A program made the position numbers and the translations under genes. The notes under the pieces were generated by a model. The model saw only the letters and a program-made list of their open reading frames with translations. It was not told where the DNA came from and did not search any database. 64,000 bases of DNA from Lycocorax pyrrhopterus obiensis (taxonomy: Eukaryota > Chordata > Aves > Passeriformes > Paradisaeidae), in the NCBI GenBank assembly GCA_014706295.1, contig JACSVZ010000001.1, positions 81,714,237 to 81,778,236 of the forward strand. The letters run 5' to 3'. Shown in pieces: positions 11,201-24,212 of this stretch; positions within the stretch are counted from its first letter, which is position 1; each line of letters starts with the position of its first letter.

Positions 11201-13890
11201 TGTTGCAGCTGCAGTCACTGTTCCAGAGTGGCCAGTCCTTTGATTTGGGGATCAGTCTTTGGGAAGTGACATATTCCTGCCCATTTTAGGTATGCCAGTA
11301 TCTACACAAAGGTCTAGTCTAATGGTAGAGAGGAGACATGAAAATGGAAGGATTCTGTGGCTTGTTCCTTCCCAAACACAACTGATCTCTTAAGAGTACA
11401 TGTATCTTGGGCTGTTTAATACTATTCTCCCACCTCAATGCTGCACGTTCTGGACATTCAAAATTCAGGATTCACAGACACCTTCCAAATGCATGAGATA
11501 AATGCAAGAGACTATCAACTTGTTGAAAAACCAATTCTTCCTCCCACCTCCTACTGTATTCTTGGCTTCCTTTTTTATTTGTCTTTATATTTTTCAAGCT
11601 TCAAAATTTCCTCTTCAGCCATAAAAAAATGGAATCACTCTTGAAAAATGAAAATAAAACTGACGTATAGACACCAGACCCAAGGAGGCTCAACTTTAAG
11701 TAAATCAGTAAATTTCTCAAGCCTCGGTAAAACAGAAACAGTTGGCAGCCCTGGAGTACTAACCATGCAACCTTATTTATTTTCTGTTATTTCCTTTTTA
11801 TGCATGTGTCCAGAATGCAACACAGCATGCTTAAGTGAAAAATCCTTGACTCTCCAGAACCCTCAGTGCCAGCCATAGTAATCCCATTTCTAATATGCAG
11901 CTGTAGAGAGAGCCACATCACTGACTGCATCAGGAGCCCAGCAATTTGTGTGCCTGAGTTAGAAAGAGCCATGTTATGCTTCTGCTGCAATCAGCAATGA
12001 GGCAGGTCAGTTTCTTAAGATGTTTTGGGTTATTCCAGACCGCATATGGATCAGGCCAAGAACATCGCAGTCATTTTGACCAGCAAAATACAGATGTACC
12101 TCACATCTACTCTGTCTCCATGTTGCCTTTACAGTGTATTTGCTGTCATATTTCAAAGCATATGCTTTTTTCCTAGCATGGACAGAGTCGAAGGAAGTTT
12201 TGTCTTCTCAGTTCTTCCTTGAACTTGTGCACGAGCATGCATTTCCTCTGGGAGAGAGAAGATATTAGAAGTTCGTTTTATGCTCTCTCTGCTTTGGAGA
12301 CACAAGAACTTTTAAAGTTTCGCATGTTGAAAGGTGATGTATCGATGGTAGAAAATGTCACATCCCTTGACATTTGAATAAGCTAGTGGTCGCTTCCCTA
12401 GGGCTCTCTAGCATTGGAAAAACCCCAGGAATTCTGACATTCAGCTTGCTAGAAGTGGAATTACAGATGGTTGCTGAACTCGTTTCAGTGAGTATGAAAA
12501 TTGAGGGCGAGGAGTAAGGAGAATAGCACAACAGCTCTTTATTGCCTGCTAATAAAGTACAAGTCAGCTCCAAACACTATTTAACACAGAAGTCTCATAG
12601 GATGTAGAATGGAAGAATCCTCCTTCCCTTTCACCCAAAAGATACTAAGGTAAAACAATTTTGGAGGTAAAGAGATTGGGGAATGGATATATTTTCTTTG
12701 GTAAGCAGGGACAGCTGGAATGTGCTGTACCGTATCTACATAATCCAATTAGTCTTTCTTCTGGGGAAACGAGTAACAATTTATTTGAGCAATGACCAAT
12801 ATCCAAGAGAAGAGTTTGAAGTAGTTAAAAATACAGTTTCTAATTGTTTATAGAAATGTTGCTGTAGTTTCTCTTCCTGGGGTCCCCAACGGCTGTTGAC
12901 AAAACCATGTAAACTGCTGTATCTCACTGCAATTTGGACTGTATTGGGCTTATTCTTGTGGGATCAATTTTTACTTCAGTTTCCTGAAGTCTTCCCGGTA
13001 AGTCCCTGACCTCCAACCTCTAATGCATGCCTTTGTAAGCAAGAAAAAGATAAAAAGACTTGCTCTATAATAGCTTGTTATAAAATGTTCATGTCATTTT
13101 GAAAAGCTTGGAGAAATGGTACCAGGTAAAACATCTACTTCAAGATGTCTGCTGCAAGATGAGCAATTCTGACAGTAGTCAGATAATCTTGGCAGCAATA
13201 TTAGCTCTACTGCATCTTAGGCAAAAGGCACTGACTTCCCTTAGATGAAAATCATACTGCAAAATCTGTTTCTGATCATGTTACTGGGTTTTGTTGGGTT
13301 GAGAATACGGCATCAGCCTGCAGTATGCAGAGCATCTTGGCACTGATCCAGCACAGCATGTGAAAACCATGTTTCTATAAATATGTATTTAATCCCCATT
13401 TTCAGTGGAGAAGAAAGGCCCTCATTATCTCTCAGCACAGAAACTTAAGGGAACAGCCCTACTGCTGCTGAGGACAGTAGCGAAATGCTACGTATTTAAT
13501 GGTGAGAATGTGGTCCCGGGTCTCACCTTGCTATGTACCAAGTGGCCCCAAATGTCACCAACATAATGGAGTAAAACTATCAATTAAAAGCTTTGTGCTA
13601 CTCAGTTCTATCCAGCATTTATCTGGAAGGGGCTTATACTTTCCCATTTAAGCTGGAGATACTGTGAATGTTTATATAGTGAGGATTCATCTTAGATGAG
13701 GATAGAGATCACAAGTGATTGGGTATTCTTCTGCTCTCAATGGACACCTTTTTCTCAGCTGCCCTGAACAAATCCTCCTAGTTTCTGGGGCACTGGGGCA
13801 AGTTAATGCTGTCAGAGTATTCCCAGATGTGAGCTGCCAGCCTTTGTTTTGCACTCTCAAGTCTGTCTAAGATCATTAGTTTAAATTCCA
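8250..13890. other. unique non-coding stretch
   Basis: I find no supportable gene, RNA gene or interspersed repeat. A slightly more CpG-containing segment lies at about 9425-9530. Homopolymer T runs of 9-10 bases occur near 10107-10160. All open frames are under about 105 codons, overlap frames on the other strand, and have no recognisable domain. A B-box-like GGTTCAAGC at 9831 has no matching tRNA fold around it. Confidence 0.55.
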
Positions 13891-13959
13891 ATTAAAAAAA
13901 AAAAAAAAAAGAGAAAAGGAAGTTGGTCCTTCCTTCAATCAATGCTTTTTTTTTTTAAT
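13891..13959. repeat. composite A/T inverted repeat
   Basis: ATT plus an A run (13891-13910, 17 A) faces an 11-T run plus AAT (13946-13959), giving 14 perfectly complementary bases. Between them sits a second small stem, AAGGAA (13916-13921) against TTCCTT (13930-13935), with an 8-base loop. It could be a fortuitous pairing of two homopolymers, although the nested inner stem and the matching ATT/AAT ends make that less trivial. Confidence 0.6.
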
Positions 13960-16900
13960 CCAAGGGTAAATGTGAGTTGTGTGCATGGGCTGTGTAATTG
14001 AAATCTCTTGACTGAAGAACTCATATCGTAGACAGAAATGATCGTTTTGTGGTGAAATGAATGGGTAAATACCCAGGAGACCCGCTGTCTATTCCTGCTT
14101 CAGCAACAGATGTCAAGAATGGTTTGAGATGTGTTACTTAATATCTCTCACCAGCCTGTAATATCCTAAATCCAGAGTGGTGGTGAAAGTGTTTGAAGAG
14201 CAGCGGTTATTTAACTCGCTTGTGGCAAGTGCTGTAACAATGCAAAACGTTATTGCTATTACTGAATTTATTTTGATATGGCACTCCAAAGTAAGCCTGT
14301 GCAGAAGGAAATTATGTCATGAACTGGAAAGAGCATATGGGCATTTCCTTTTCTTAGTCACTAAATATCTGCAATGTCAAGTTCAAGTTACAAATCTTCA
14401 ATTTAAATTCTGTTTCTACCTTAACATACGGATGAAGGCTGGACATTTGTCAAAGTTACAACCAGATGCATAAGTGCCGTTGAAGGCTGTAGAAAATTAG
14501 TAGGTATTAAATAGATTCATAAAAATGTTGAAACTCATTAAAGAGTTCACTGACCTCCTTATCTTTAAGGTTATCCAGCAAATATCTGGGATATCCACCA
14601 AATATCTATGTTAAAAATGAGCCCAGAGTCTCAGCTGTGGGAGATGTGCTGTTGCACACTGAGAGTCAGAGGAGAAAGATCAAGAACCAGAGGGGGAAGA
14701 TTGTAGAACTTCCTTAGATTTCCTCCAGGGAGGAATGTAACCACAGTGGTGACTTGCAAGGTGTGTCTTAGCTGTGCCTGGCACTTAGTCTTTCTGTCCT
14801 ATGCCAACAGACTCCTGGTAAGACATGATCTGAACATGAGGAACTTCAATCTCCTTCCCTCTCGTGTTCCTTCTTTCATCATGTGTCCCCCCTCTCAATC
14901 TCTTTTCCATGCCAGTTGCCAGAAGCTTCTTTCAGTTTCTACCACTCATACAAGGCTGAGGTCTCTTTTTCTGGATGTTGTCAAAAGCCTGCACTGGGGG
15001 CTGAGTGTATTTATTTCCATTAATTCCTTCTTTTCTTCTCTCTTCTTCCAGTTCTGTAGGCAATACCTTGTTAGGTGGAAGGTTACCAATTCCAGGTCTG
15101 TGGGAATTTGTCCTTTGGAAACATTGGTAGTGTGATAAATTTATGGAAAATGACTGGAGCCAAGCTTTGACTTCAGCAGAAACATTTTTTTGGCCATGCA
15201 TAGGAAGACATTATTGCAGTTAAAAATACTTTAGTATTTATATCATACAAAATTGTGAAAACTGTTGTGAAAAGGAACCAGGGTTATCTTGCAAAGACCA
15301 CAAAATCTACCCTTACTCTAAAAATCACCAGTGGCAGAGAGCCTGTATAGCCAAAGCTGAGTTGTATGAACACAACTTTCCTTGCTAATGAAAACACAGC
15401 CCCTGTGTTTGAAGTCTTCTACCTAAACATTTCAGCCAGAGGTGGTTATTTTGACTGTCTATGGCACTGAGAGGGTGTTATCGGTGTTTTGTGCACGCAC
15501 ACGTAAGCAAGGAGCAGCTCTCTGTTGTTGTGATCACACTGCTGTGGTTACAGACAGTTCAGGTTTCCTTTAATTGGAATCCCCTTCTAATAACTAGACA
15601 ATTGTCAGATCTAAAAGAATTACCAGCCTGATCACTTAACAAATCATAGTAATTTTCTGGTTCAGTCAGATTTTTGAGCGTTTTTTTAGATAATCTTTAG
15701 TTCTTAACTGTGACATACTGAATCTAAACATCCAGAAGCATTTTATGATTCAGTAAGGGAAAGGATTTTTGTTTGTTTCTTTGTTTGTTTTAAATAAAAT
15801 CAACAGTTTTGATGCCATTTGCAAATGACTGTGTCGGGAGCTGATTGAAAATTTGCAGTTAGGAAAATCTTTGCAGGAAATCAAGTTTTAGTGAAGCAGA
15901 TATTTTTATGAGTGTTATCTGCTTTCCATAAAAACCATGCATGTGTTGTGGTAAGAACCGTGAACATTGAAAAGAAATCCTGAAATACTGTGGATCTGCT
16001 TGCTTTTCCAGTTCCAACATCTCCTGTCCTCCTGTGTGTGCCATGGGCCTGCACTTGGCTGCTGTCATTGATACACAAGAGGATCATTTTACTCTTACTG
16101 AGACAATCTTTCTTCCCTTTAAAAAAATACAATGGTAATCAGAAGTCAAGAGAGAGAGTTTTTTGGGTAGTTCTGCTGCTAAAGAAGCATGGGAAGTTGA
16201 GGGATGTGGACAAACCCATGCAAAGTGTGTCCAGGGTTTGATTTCCAGAGCCTTGCTGGGCACCTGCATGCAAAATACCGTAAGTGGAGTGAGACCAACT
16301 CTCTCCAGTGCTTCTGTCTTCCCACTGTGTTTCAAGTGGCACCTCGTGGCTGTTCGTATTCCTCACACACTTAAGCTACTGACAGGCAGTGAATTCCTTG
16401 CCTGGAGTGTAGCTGTGTGGGGACTGTACTCAGAAGCAGCAGTGGAGACTACCCAGATGAGAGACAAGAGGAAAGCACTGGAGGGTGGCATGAGAGGGAC
16501 AGCTGAGGTTTCGATTCACCCTAGTGCTTAAGCATCTATCTGATAATGACAGTATGAGGACAAGGAGACCTTCATGTGTGTGCATATAGTACTCAATGGA
16601 AGGTTTAACACAAAGCCAATCAAGAGAAATCGCGGTGGTATATTGAATATATTGCATATACAATTTTCTATAAGTTATGTATGTGTTTTCTATTTGTCAT
16701 TTCAATATGAACTTCCCTTTATCCTGTAATTGTTCATGTCTCCTCCAATCCCACATATGGTTTGTAGTAAAATTTCAGGTTTCTCTTTCTAGGGCACCTT
16801 TCCCCCTCTAGCAAGGCTCTGTGTGCATGTGGCTCTGGACTGAGCAATGCATCTGTTACTCTAATGCTTCGTTTCAATTCACTGTTTCCCTAGTCATATT

Positions 16901-17780
16901 CTGCATTATGCAGCTCCAGTTTTTTGTTATCCCTTATATCACGTTCCACACACCTACAAAACAGAACTTCAGCTTTTTTCTCCCTTTCATTTAAATATAA
17001 CATGATAAATAAATACATAAATTAAAGTGCTTGGGAATCAAAGTTGGCCTCTGAAATGTTTTCCCACTTAAACATTTTTCCAGCTTGAGTACAAAAGGTC
17101 CACTTGTGGCTCCTTTTTGTGTGTCCATTGCTTTGTGCAGCCAGATTTTGATAGAACCAGAACCAGCAAGTTCTCCTGCAATATTCATTAGAGATTAACC
17201 TCTCAAGGAGAACACTTCTGAGTATGTACTTGAAGCTGAAAGGCTCCAATGGCTATTGCAACCCTTTTGTTTGTTTTTAACTGGGGCACTGACATAGTTG
17301 AGAGGTTTCAGCATTTAGCTGGGTTGGGAAACATTTTCTCTTGTTTACTTTGGAGGAGTAATAGGTTTCTTTCCTAGTGCTAAGGACATAGTTGCTATGT
17401 CTCTGCTGCATTTGCAGAGATTAGGAGATTTGGTGGTTTTATTTTGAGAATGCTAGTCCAAATATCCATCCCAATGAGAACCAGTTGCTGAAGATGAAGA
17501 CCCAGTACACCACCACAGATAACTTGATAAGCAGCTTATGTTTTTGCCCTTTGCAAAATGAAGTTGTAGTATATGCATGCCTCCATTTTTTAAATGTTTC
17601 TTTGAGTTGGAGGTTTGTTTTTGTTCACTGTATGAACAGCCTTATCTTGTTAATTTAGTGCTGTTTGCATGTAGTTAATATACCTTGCTGCTGAAGGAGG
17701 TTAAAGATAAAAGGTCCTACATTTGTTTTGGTGTTAGAAATTCACAAGTTTTGTGTGGGTTGTTTGGTTTTGTTGTTGGG
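13960..17780. other. unique non-coding stretch
   Basis: No gene or interspersed repeat was recognised. The largest open frames (about 129 codons near 14746-15135 and about 122 near 16163-16531) do not start at an ATG in good context and contain no domain I can name. A strong polypyrimidine tract with CAG ends near 15050, but no convincing downstream donor in a shared frame was found. Confidence 0.5.
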
Positions 17781-17796
17781 TTTTTTTTTTTTTTTT
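17781..17796. repeat. poly(T) run of 16
   Basis: An uninterrupted run of 16 T follows a G/T-rich stretch (TTTGTTGTTGGG). It is low-complexity sequence, possibly the reverse complement of an old A tail, but no adjoining retroelement is recognisable. Confidence 0.9.
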
Positions 17797-17799
17797 GTT

Positions 17800-19329
17800 T
17801 GATTTGTTTTTAGTACCCAGGAACAGGAAAAAGAGAAGTCATGTTGAAAACAATACAAGTTTCCACACATTTTATGAATAACACAGTTGAAGAAAAAATT
17901 ATTAACCACCAGACATGCAATAAATGAAAGACTTTCTTATGGTATTCAGTATTCTTCATCTCGAGTGACCAGTGACCTCCACATGCTAACTGATGTATTT
18001 AAATTGCACATGTAGCCTCTTTTTTCACCAGAGAGGGAAACCTTCTTAAATATTTGACAATGGTGTTTAATACCATCAGAGAAGGATGTTTTAAATAAAA
18101 AACACAATTGGTTAAGAGGGAATATAATCCAACATTAAGATGGAAGCTGCATTCTTACATAAAGTGTTCCGGGATCTTCAGTTACAATTGCCAGAGCTAT
18201 CATTTTATTTCATAAATGAAGAACAGATGTATCTTATCCTGGTTTCTCCTCTCCTGGTGATCTCGAGTTTACCTTAGAAATGCAAAGACCAAATCACACA
18301 CAACTTCACAGGTGATGAAACAAAAGCACAAAGGTTGTCCTGCTTTCTCTCTCTATCCATCTATCTCTCAGCATCATTTACCCTTCTGTAAGCCATGTGT
18401 CTAATCTGACTGTTCTGATTTAAAGCCCTCTTGCAGTAAGCCACTTTGTTGTGACATAGAGAAGGCACAAGGCAGAGTAGAATGCAACTTTTCTTCCCCC
18501 AAATCACACAGATCTCAGGAGAAAACAATTTAAATAACCCAATTTCAATAATTTAAATAACCCAAATGTCTGGCCTCCAAGATCAGGCGCAAGAGCACCT
18601 TTCCTTCCTTCTGAGAGATCCAGATGCCTAAATGCCCATGAAGGATTGGGTGAGTGGCAATTTCACCTGATGTAGCCTGGCAGCTAATAAAAATAAATAA
18701 GAAAGAACAAACTCTTCTCCCAGTTTGAAACTCTCCTTCAAAGTCCCACATAAGTGGGAATATGTAGTGTAAGTGCAAATCAGAGACTTAATGTGATTTC
18801 CCGGTCCTCTCCACAGATATAAGTGCAAAGGAGTAAAGGAGAAGCTTAAGCTACTGAAAAATTCAAGGATTTCCTGGGCATTCAGACATTTCCCTTTTGT
18901 GGGAAGGGAAAGAAGCCATAAGCCTCTCCGAGCTGTGGTGAGAAATAATGGCTTGGTCCTTGTCTGCTCATGTATGAAAGGTGCCATGCAGAAGATCAGT
19001 GGAAGAAACCTGGAGCTGAGAGAAGGTGTTACTTTCCATTTGTCATAGGTAATGAGGAGACAGATGGGAAAGAGGAGGCATTTTCTGTGGGTTGATTAAA
19101 ACTTGTTTTTGCAGAGGTAAAGAGATTTCCTTCTCCCTTTCTCCCATCCCCCCAATATCTGTGGCTGTAATTCATAGGGGCGTGGTGATTTAGGGATGCA
19201 TTGCCACGGCTGATCTCTGTCTCAAGAGCAGCTCAAACCCGTCTCTCAGATCACAGAAGCTGCTGTGCTCTGTGCATGTATGTGTATGCATATGTGCAGT
19301 GTGAAATCCAAATTTAAATCAAGTTCACT
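17800..19329. other. unique non-coding stretch
   Basis: AT-rich unique sequence without a gene. A 16-bp motif, AATTTAAATAACCCAA, occurs twice 23 bp apart (18527-18542 and 18550-18565), a very local duplication. Short TCTC/TATC-rich sequence lies at about 18345-18370. Confidence 0.5.
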
Positions 19330-20037
19330 TCATCCCATCTGTGGCCTTAACTTACTTGGATGCTCTTCAAAACCTGCAAAAATGAATGCCTTCAACAAAG
19401 TTTGAAGTATCAGAGTAATTGGCTCTTTTTCAACCTGCAGGACACCCCCTTCCACAGAAATTGTCCCCAGAGTTTCAGCTCTGTGGGTCACCACTGTCCC
19501 CAAGTCAGAGGACTGCGATATGGCCAACCTGTCCAGTGATCTGGGATGGCTTTTGCCACCAGCTACTGCCTGTGCAAAGGAGGAGGATAGATGCACCATG
19601 CTGTTTGAAAGCTGCTGCATCTGCTGCCAGCGTGCCCTCAGCTCAGTGCGCCCCGAGGGATCTCTCTGAGTCACGCTTCCACCCCCAGACATGTGCAGGG
19701 CTCTCCTTGGGAGAAATGCAGAACAGCAATATTTACACACAGATCTTTTAATTTTAATAAGAGAGAGCTGGGTTTTCTCTTCTTCATGGAAGGCTGCAAA
19801 CACGAATGTTATCCAAAGGTGCACCAAAACATCCACAGTGTGCAAACATGCGTGTGGATCTCCAAATTGTGGGTTCTTTCCTGTGAAAAGCTTCTCCTGA
19901 GTCAAGCAATTAATCTGTTTAACTGTGGAGGTAATAGGGTGCCAAAGATTGTCCTTTCTGCAAGAGCTCCTTTGCAGATAGATATGTCCTCTGGGAGGCT
20001 TTTTTTCAGCTTGCAGGCAGGAGTTAGTGGCCATCAT
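19330..20037 (-). other. longest open reading frame, unrecognised
   Basis: On the minus strand an ATG-initiated frame runs from 20037 to a stop at 19330-19332, about 235 codons. The frame stays open upstream of that ATG to about 20232. The second ATG (20034) has A at -3 and G at +4, a good Kozak context. The translated sequence is rich in Ser, Gln, His and Cys and shows no signal peptide, membrane segment, coiled coil or known domain. The plus strand of the same interval also carries frames of 110 and 147 codons, so low stop density from locally higher G+C is a likely explanation. No nearby AATAAA on the minus strand, promoter or splice structure supports a gene. It may be an lncRNA-borne or lineage-specific ORF, or chance. 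Confidence 0.15.
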
Positions 20038-20239
20038 CCTGCTTCGAGATCCTGTGTTCTGCGGCACAGGACGCCAGAAGTCACAGAGTGGGAAAGAGGC
20101 CCCAGGGCTGTATTTCTGCTCTGTGGGGAAAAATAAAGGGAGGAACAAGGAGGAGCATGGCAGTTCCTCAGCCCAGCTTTGGCAGGACTTCACATGTATG
20201 CTCTGCGTGGCTGTGGCTGCATGTGCCTGCAAGGATTCA

Positions 20240-22120
20240 CAGGCACGATTTAGCTCCCTTCCTCTGAAAATCTGACTCTATTTTTCAATTAAAAAAAAAT
20301 TCTTCTTTCCTTTGGGTATTGCATTTTATATGATGTTGCTACCAATGCCAGATGACAACATTCCCCCCTGCCACTGTGGAATGAAATGAAGGAGAAAATG
20401 TGGAGACAAAAGGAAAAATTGTTTTGATTTGGAAGCATTTGTTAATGATTCTCCCTTTGGTTTCAGGCTGGAATGATTTTATTTCTTCACTGCTTTGTAT
20501 GTATCTAGGAACAGAGAGACCACATCAGGCAGTCCGAGTGCCTGGGGTGCCATAATTTGACAAGACAAAACTGCAGACATGCTATTAGCATTCATGATTG
20601 CCAAAAAGACGGTGGAAGAGAAATTGTCCTACTCTTACAATATGAATATATCTATTTCACAGCTTTCTCAAAGGCAGATATGATGCAATCACTTGTGAGG
20701 CTGGATTTTTAAGTTTTCCTGCCACTCTGCTCTATTTTTATCTGTCGCTTGAGACATCTTGTCCCTGGAAAAATCAAAAGAATTTTAAGATGAAAAAACT
20801 TCTCATTCACTTTTGAAATGGCCTCATATCTTAGTGTCAGTGGGGATGTTGCATCACTGGTAAATTCAGCATTTAACATACACATGGTTGCTTGCCCTGG
20901 GGAGGTGGGAGAGAGAACAAGTTATTTTATCTGATACCATCAAGTGATGATTTATGGCCTACTATCTTTTTTCTGACATTTATCTAGAGTTTTCATTGTT
21001 CATAACCTTACAAAATGCCTATTGGGTTTCTCTTGCTCTTCTATGGGGACAGCAGAATTTTAAATAAGAGCACAATTAAATGGAAAGCTGAATTGCAACC
21101 AGCAGGATGTTCACAATAATCCAGTACACTGGGGTGCTATGCAGGACTGATCTCCTGATGTTTCACTGGGGGGTGACTTAAAGCCAAGCTTCTTTAGAAA
21201 GTTGCAGGTTTTCTATTGAAACCTCCCTTCCATTATATTGGTGAGTTGTGCCAGGCTCTAAGTTGATATAATTAGTTCTGATGTGAAACAGAAGTTTGAG
21301 ATTTTAAAAAAAATCTGTCTGGATTGTTATTTATCTTTGTTAATGACTGAGCTCTGATGTCTGTGACAATTCCCACTTAACATCACTTAAAAAAAAAATA
21401 TAAACCAAGAGTACAGCCCTCTTAGATTTAAAATCAGTTACTGGCTGCAGAGAGAAAAGGAGTGAGAAATTAATCCATGCAAAGATGTGTAAGAGTAGAT
21501 GCTTTCACAAGCAACTGACATTCTACCTGAAAACAGAGAAGCTGCCAAGAAATAAATTTCCGGATGCAAACTTAGTTAACTTTTTTACATAAAGGCACTA
21601 AAGTCACCTACACACATTAGAACTTCCACATTTTCTATATTTATTTCAAAAATGTTGGCATACCCAGTAAAGGAAGAAAAGTACTACACATTATTCAGTG
21701 TAAATCTCACCTAGGGCACCATCTGTTTGTTTTTTTCAATATAATAAACCAGACAAAGGGTAGGGCATCATCTTTTATTTTTCAGCCTCTGAGGTACAGT
21801 TTGGGAGATTAGTGTGCATAAAAAGATGGGCCTTTGTCTTTACAGAGATGCAGAACATAAATTGAGTTTTGCCATATATTTGGGGGAGAGGAAAAGTAAG
21901 GTGGGGAAAAGTTCCCCAGTTTGGATTTAGGTCTCTCCAATGGAGTTGTCTGTGTGAGAAGGCAGTCAGTCTTGAATCCATGCTTATTAAAAGAAGAGGA
22001 GCAAGAACCTCTAGAGTGTGATTCATCTCTTTCTCAGGTGATGGCTAAAACAGATGATATGAAACATGCCTTAGCAGAGGCAATTTCTCCCCCTCTTCCA
22101 CAGGGCTCCTGATCTGTGAC
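20240..22120. other. unique non-coding stretch
   Basis: AT-rich unique sequence. No repeats beyond short A runs (near 20289 and 21390) and no open frame longer than about 85 codons. I see nothing more in it. Confidence 0.55.
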
Positions 22121-22125
22121 CGAAG

Positions 22126-22158
22126 ATCCATCCATCCATCCATCCATCCATCCATCCA
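22126..22158. repeat. (ATCC)n microsatellite
   Basis: About eight uninterrupted ATCC units over 33 bp, expected to be length-polymorphic. A second tetranucleotide array of the complementary unit (GGAT) lies 1.4 kb downstream. Confidence 0.97.
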
Positions 22159-22159
22159 G

Positions 22160-23548
22160 TGCATCTTTCAGCACATGACTTTATGATTTCAACATAGGGT
22201 AAGTGTCTGTTAAGTCAGATGTCAGAACTGTTCATGGGTGTTTAGTCATGAGACCAATGGCTACAGCGGGGACCTGCCAGGTCTATCTCAGATGCTGAAA
22301 TCAGAACAGCAGAGGACTAGGAAGGAGATAAGTTGCATCTATACTCTTTGGGGAAGAAGTCTCAGTGTCAAAGGAAGCAGCTATCTTATTTCTGGTAGGT
22401 CCAGATCCAATGAATCATGATGAAGACAGAGGTGAATTTGGCTTCTGTTTTGAAAAAAAATATTTTATGAGTTTTCCCTGGATTAATTTTTATATAAATA
22501 AATAAATAAAATAAATTGATGACTGTACATGACCTTGTTCTGTTCCTTGGTGCTGTTGGAATAGAAAATAATTTATTTTCTTTCCATGCTGAGAGTTCAC
22601 TCAAGACTTTAAATTGCCATTTTCATCTAAGACTTAGAAATTAGGAGAATATCCATCTAAAGGTGCCAAAAAGTGGGAGGGAGATAGGATCCTAAATCTT
22701 GTTCTTTCAGTGGCAGCTAAGGAAGAAGAGTTCAAAAAATGAGCCATAGCCACATCATAGAGTCTCTTGCAATTTCCTCTGAGTATAAAAAAATTTTAAA
22801 AGTGATTTTCAGTGACAAGCTCAGAAACAGGGTTAATATATTTCATTATATGGGATCTAATCAGTCAAATGGCCAAGGTTATGGTGCTGTGATTAATCAC
22901 CTCACTTGCTGCTGGGTGCTCCTGTCTCTGCCACAACTCCTGAGATTCACTTACGATTCTTAAATGTCCAGCAGTTTTGGTCAAGAAAACCAGCATGGAC
23001 ATCTGTCAGATTTTATTTAGGAACAAATCATTGGCATGTAAACTTGGATGTACCATGGCATGGGGAATTCACAGACTAGAAGCCTTTTATAGGCATCAGG
23101 CCTGTCTATGTAAACCTCTGGCAACCCCCGTTTCTCCTGCCCAGATTTGTGAATGGTCTTATCTGTCGGAGTGTTCTCTACAAGGTAAAGTGATCTCAGC
23201 CTTGTGGTGCCAAACCCTCTGGAGGGGAGGTGCCATATATAAGCTCCACTAGTACCATTTAAGCTCAATAATAATTGAGGCTGATCCCATCACATGCCTG
23301 GGGTTCAAGGCAGGTGTTTCTTATCCTGTGAAAGTATAGCAAATATACGAAATTAGTGCATGTATCAACATGGACCATCTTGACCAAATTCTTACACATT
23401 CCTTTAACAAGTGGCCCAGATCCATGTCCATCACATAACCAAAACTGATCTCTTGTGTGTCAGGACAGGACTGGGTCAGGCCCTGTGAGAGGAAGTGCAG
23501 CAGTTCTTGTACATGTGGTCCAATGCCCACAAGTACTGCTGTGTGCCT
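22160..23548. other. unique non-coding stretch with short AT microsatellite
   Basis: Between the two tetranucleotide arrays I see unique AT-rich sequence, the (AAAT)n run at about 22491-22516, and no supportable gene. Open frames here are at most about 90 codons and have no domains. Confidence 0.5.
22491..22516. repeat. (AAAT)n microsatellite
   Basis: An imperfect run of about six AAAT/TAAA units, simple low-complexity sequence. Confidence 0.9.
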
Positions 23549-23576
23549 GGATGGATGGATGGATGGATGGACGGAT
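23549..23576. repeat. (GGAT)n microsatellite
   Basis: About seven GGAT units, with one GGAC interruption near the right end. It lies inside a 105-codon plus-strand open frame, where it would encode a repeating Trp-Met-Asp-Gly peptide. That is typical of a chance frame through a microsatellite. Confidence 0.95.
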
Positions 23577-24212
23577 GTACACGCTCCGTATGTTGAGCTC
23601 TTAGCAACATGTGCCAACAGATACTTTGGAGGAATGGATGAATCTACAGTCAGGGAGTTGAAGAGACTCTGCAGAGCCCTCAGGATACAGAATGATGAGG
23701 ACCAGGCTGAAGCCTGCCTAAGTAATTCATCTGTTTTGCAGCTCAATCCCAGGTACATACAAGAAGCTGATTAGAAAGAAAGCAGCTGGCTGGGGCTCTG
23801 GGCAGATGGTTTGGCTCTGGCAGCTTTGTGGTGGTACTACTGGAGGCTGCAACACTGCTTGAGAGTGAAAATTCAAAATGTTCAAGTCCTGGAATGCAGT
23901 AGAGTGGTATTTCTGAAATTACTTTGGCAACTGAGTCAGTTATTGATTGATACTTGAGATACCCAGGGAAAGACCTGCATCAGTAGTTGGGGGCATGACA
24001 TAAATCCAAGGACTAGCTACCTATAGATCTGGAAATACGTCATGAGTCTTCTCTTCTTTTTCCCTATTTTAACTCAGAACAATTGATGTTCATATTAGAA
24101 ATCCTGTTAGAGGCTTGGCTTTACTCATGTTCCTGAGACTTGACAAATTGCTTTACACAGGCTATGGAAACTGCAATATCTCAGTCCCCAAACAGGCTGC
24201 AAAATTTCCTGG

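Noticed and set aside
14746..15135. 129-codon plus-strand frame with Cys- and Phe-rich translation
   Set aside because: Reads through pyrimidine-rich sequence (CTT/TTC runs), has no recognisable domain and overlaps an 89-codon frame on the other strand.
23457..23774. 105-codon plus-strand frame whose second half (about 23585-23770) has a protein-like, charged composition
   Set aside because: The frame runs through the (GGAT)n microsatellite, has no convincing splice sites at its ends and contains no domain I can name. Composition alone is not enough to call a gene.
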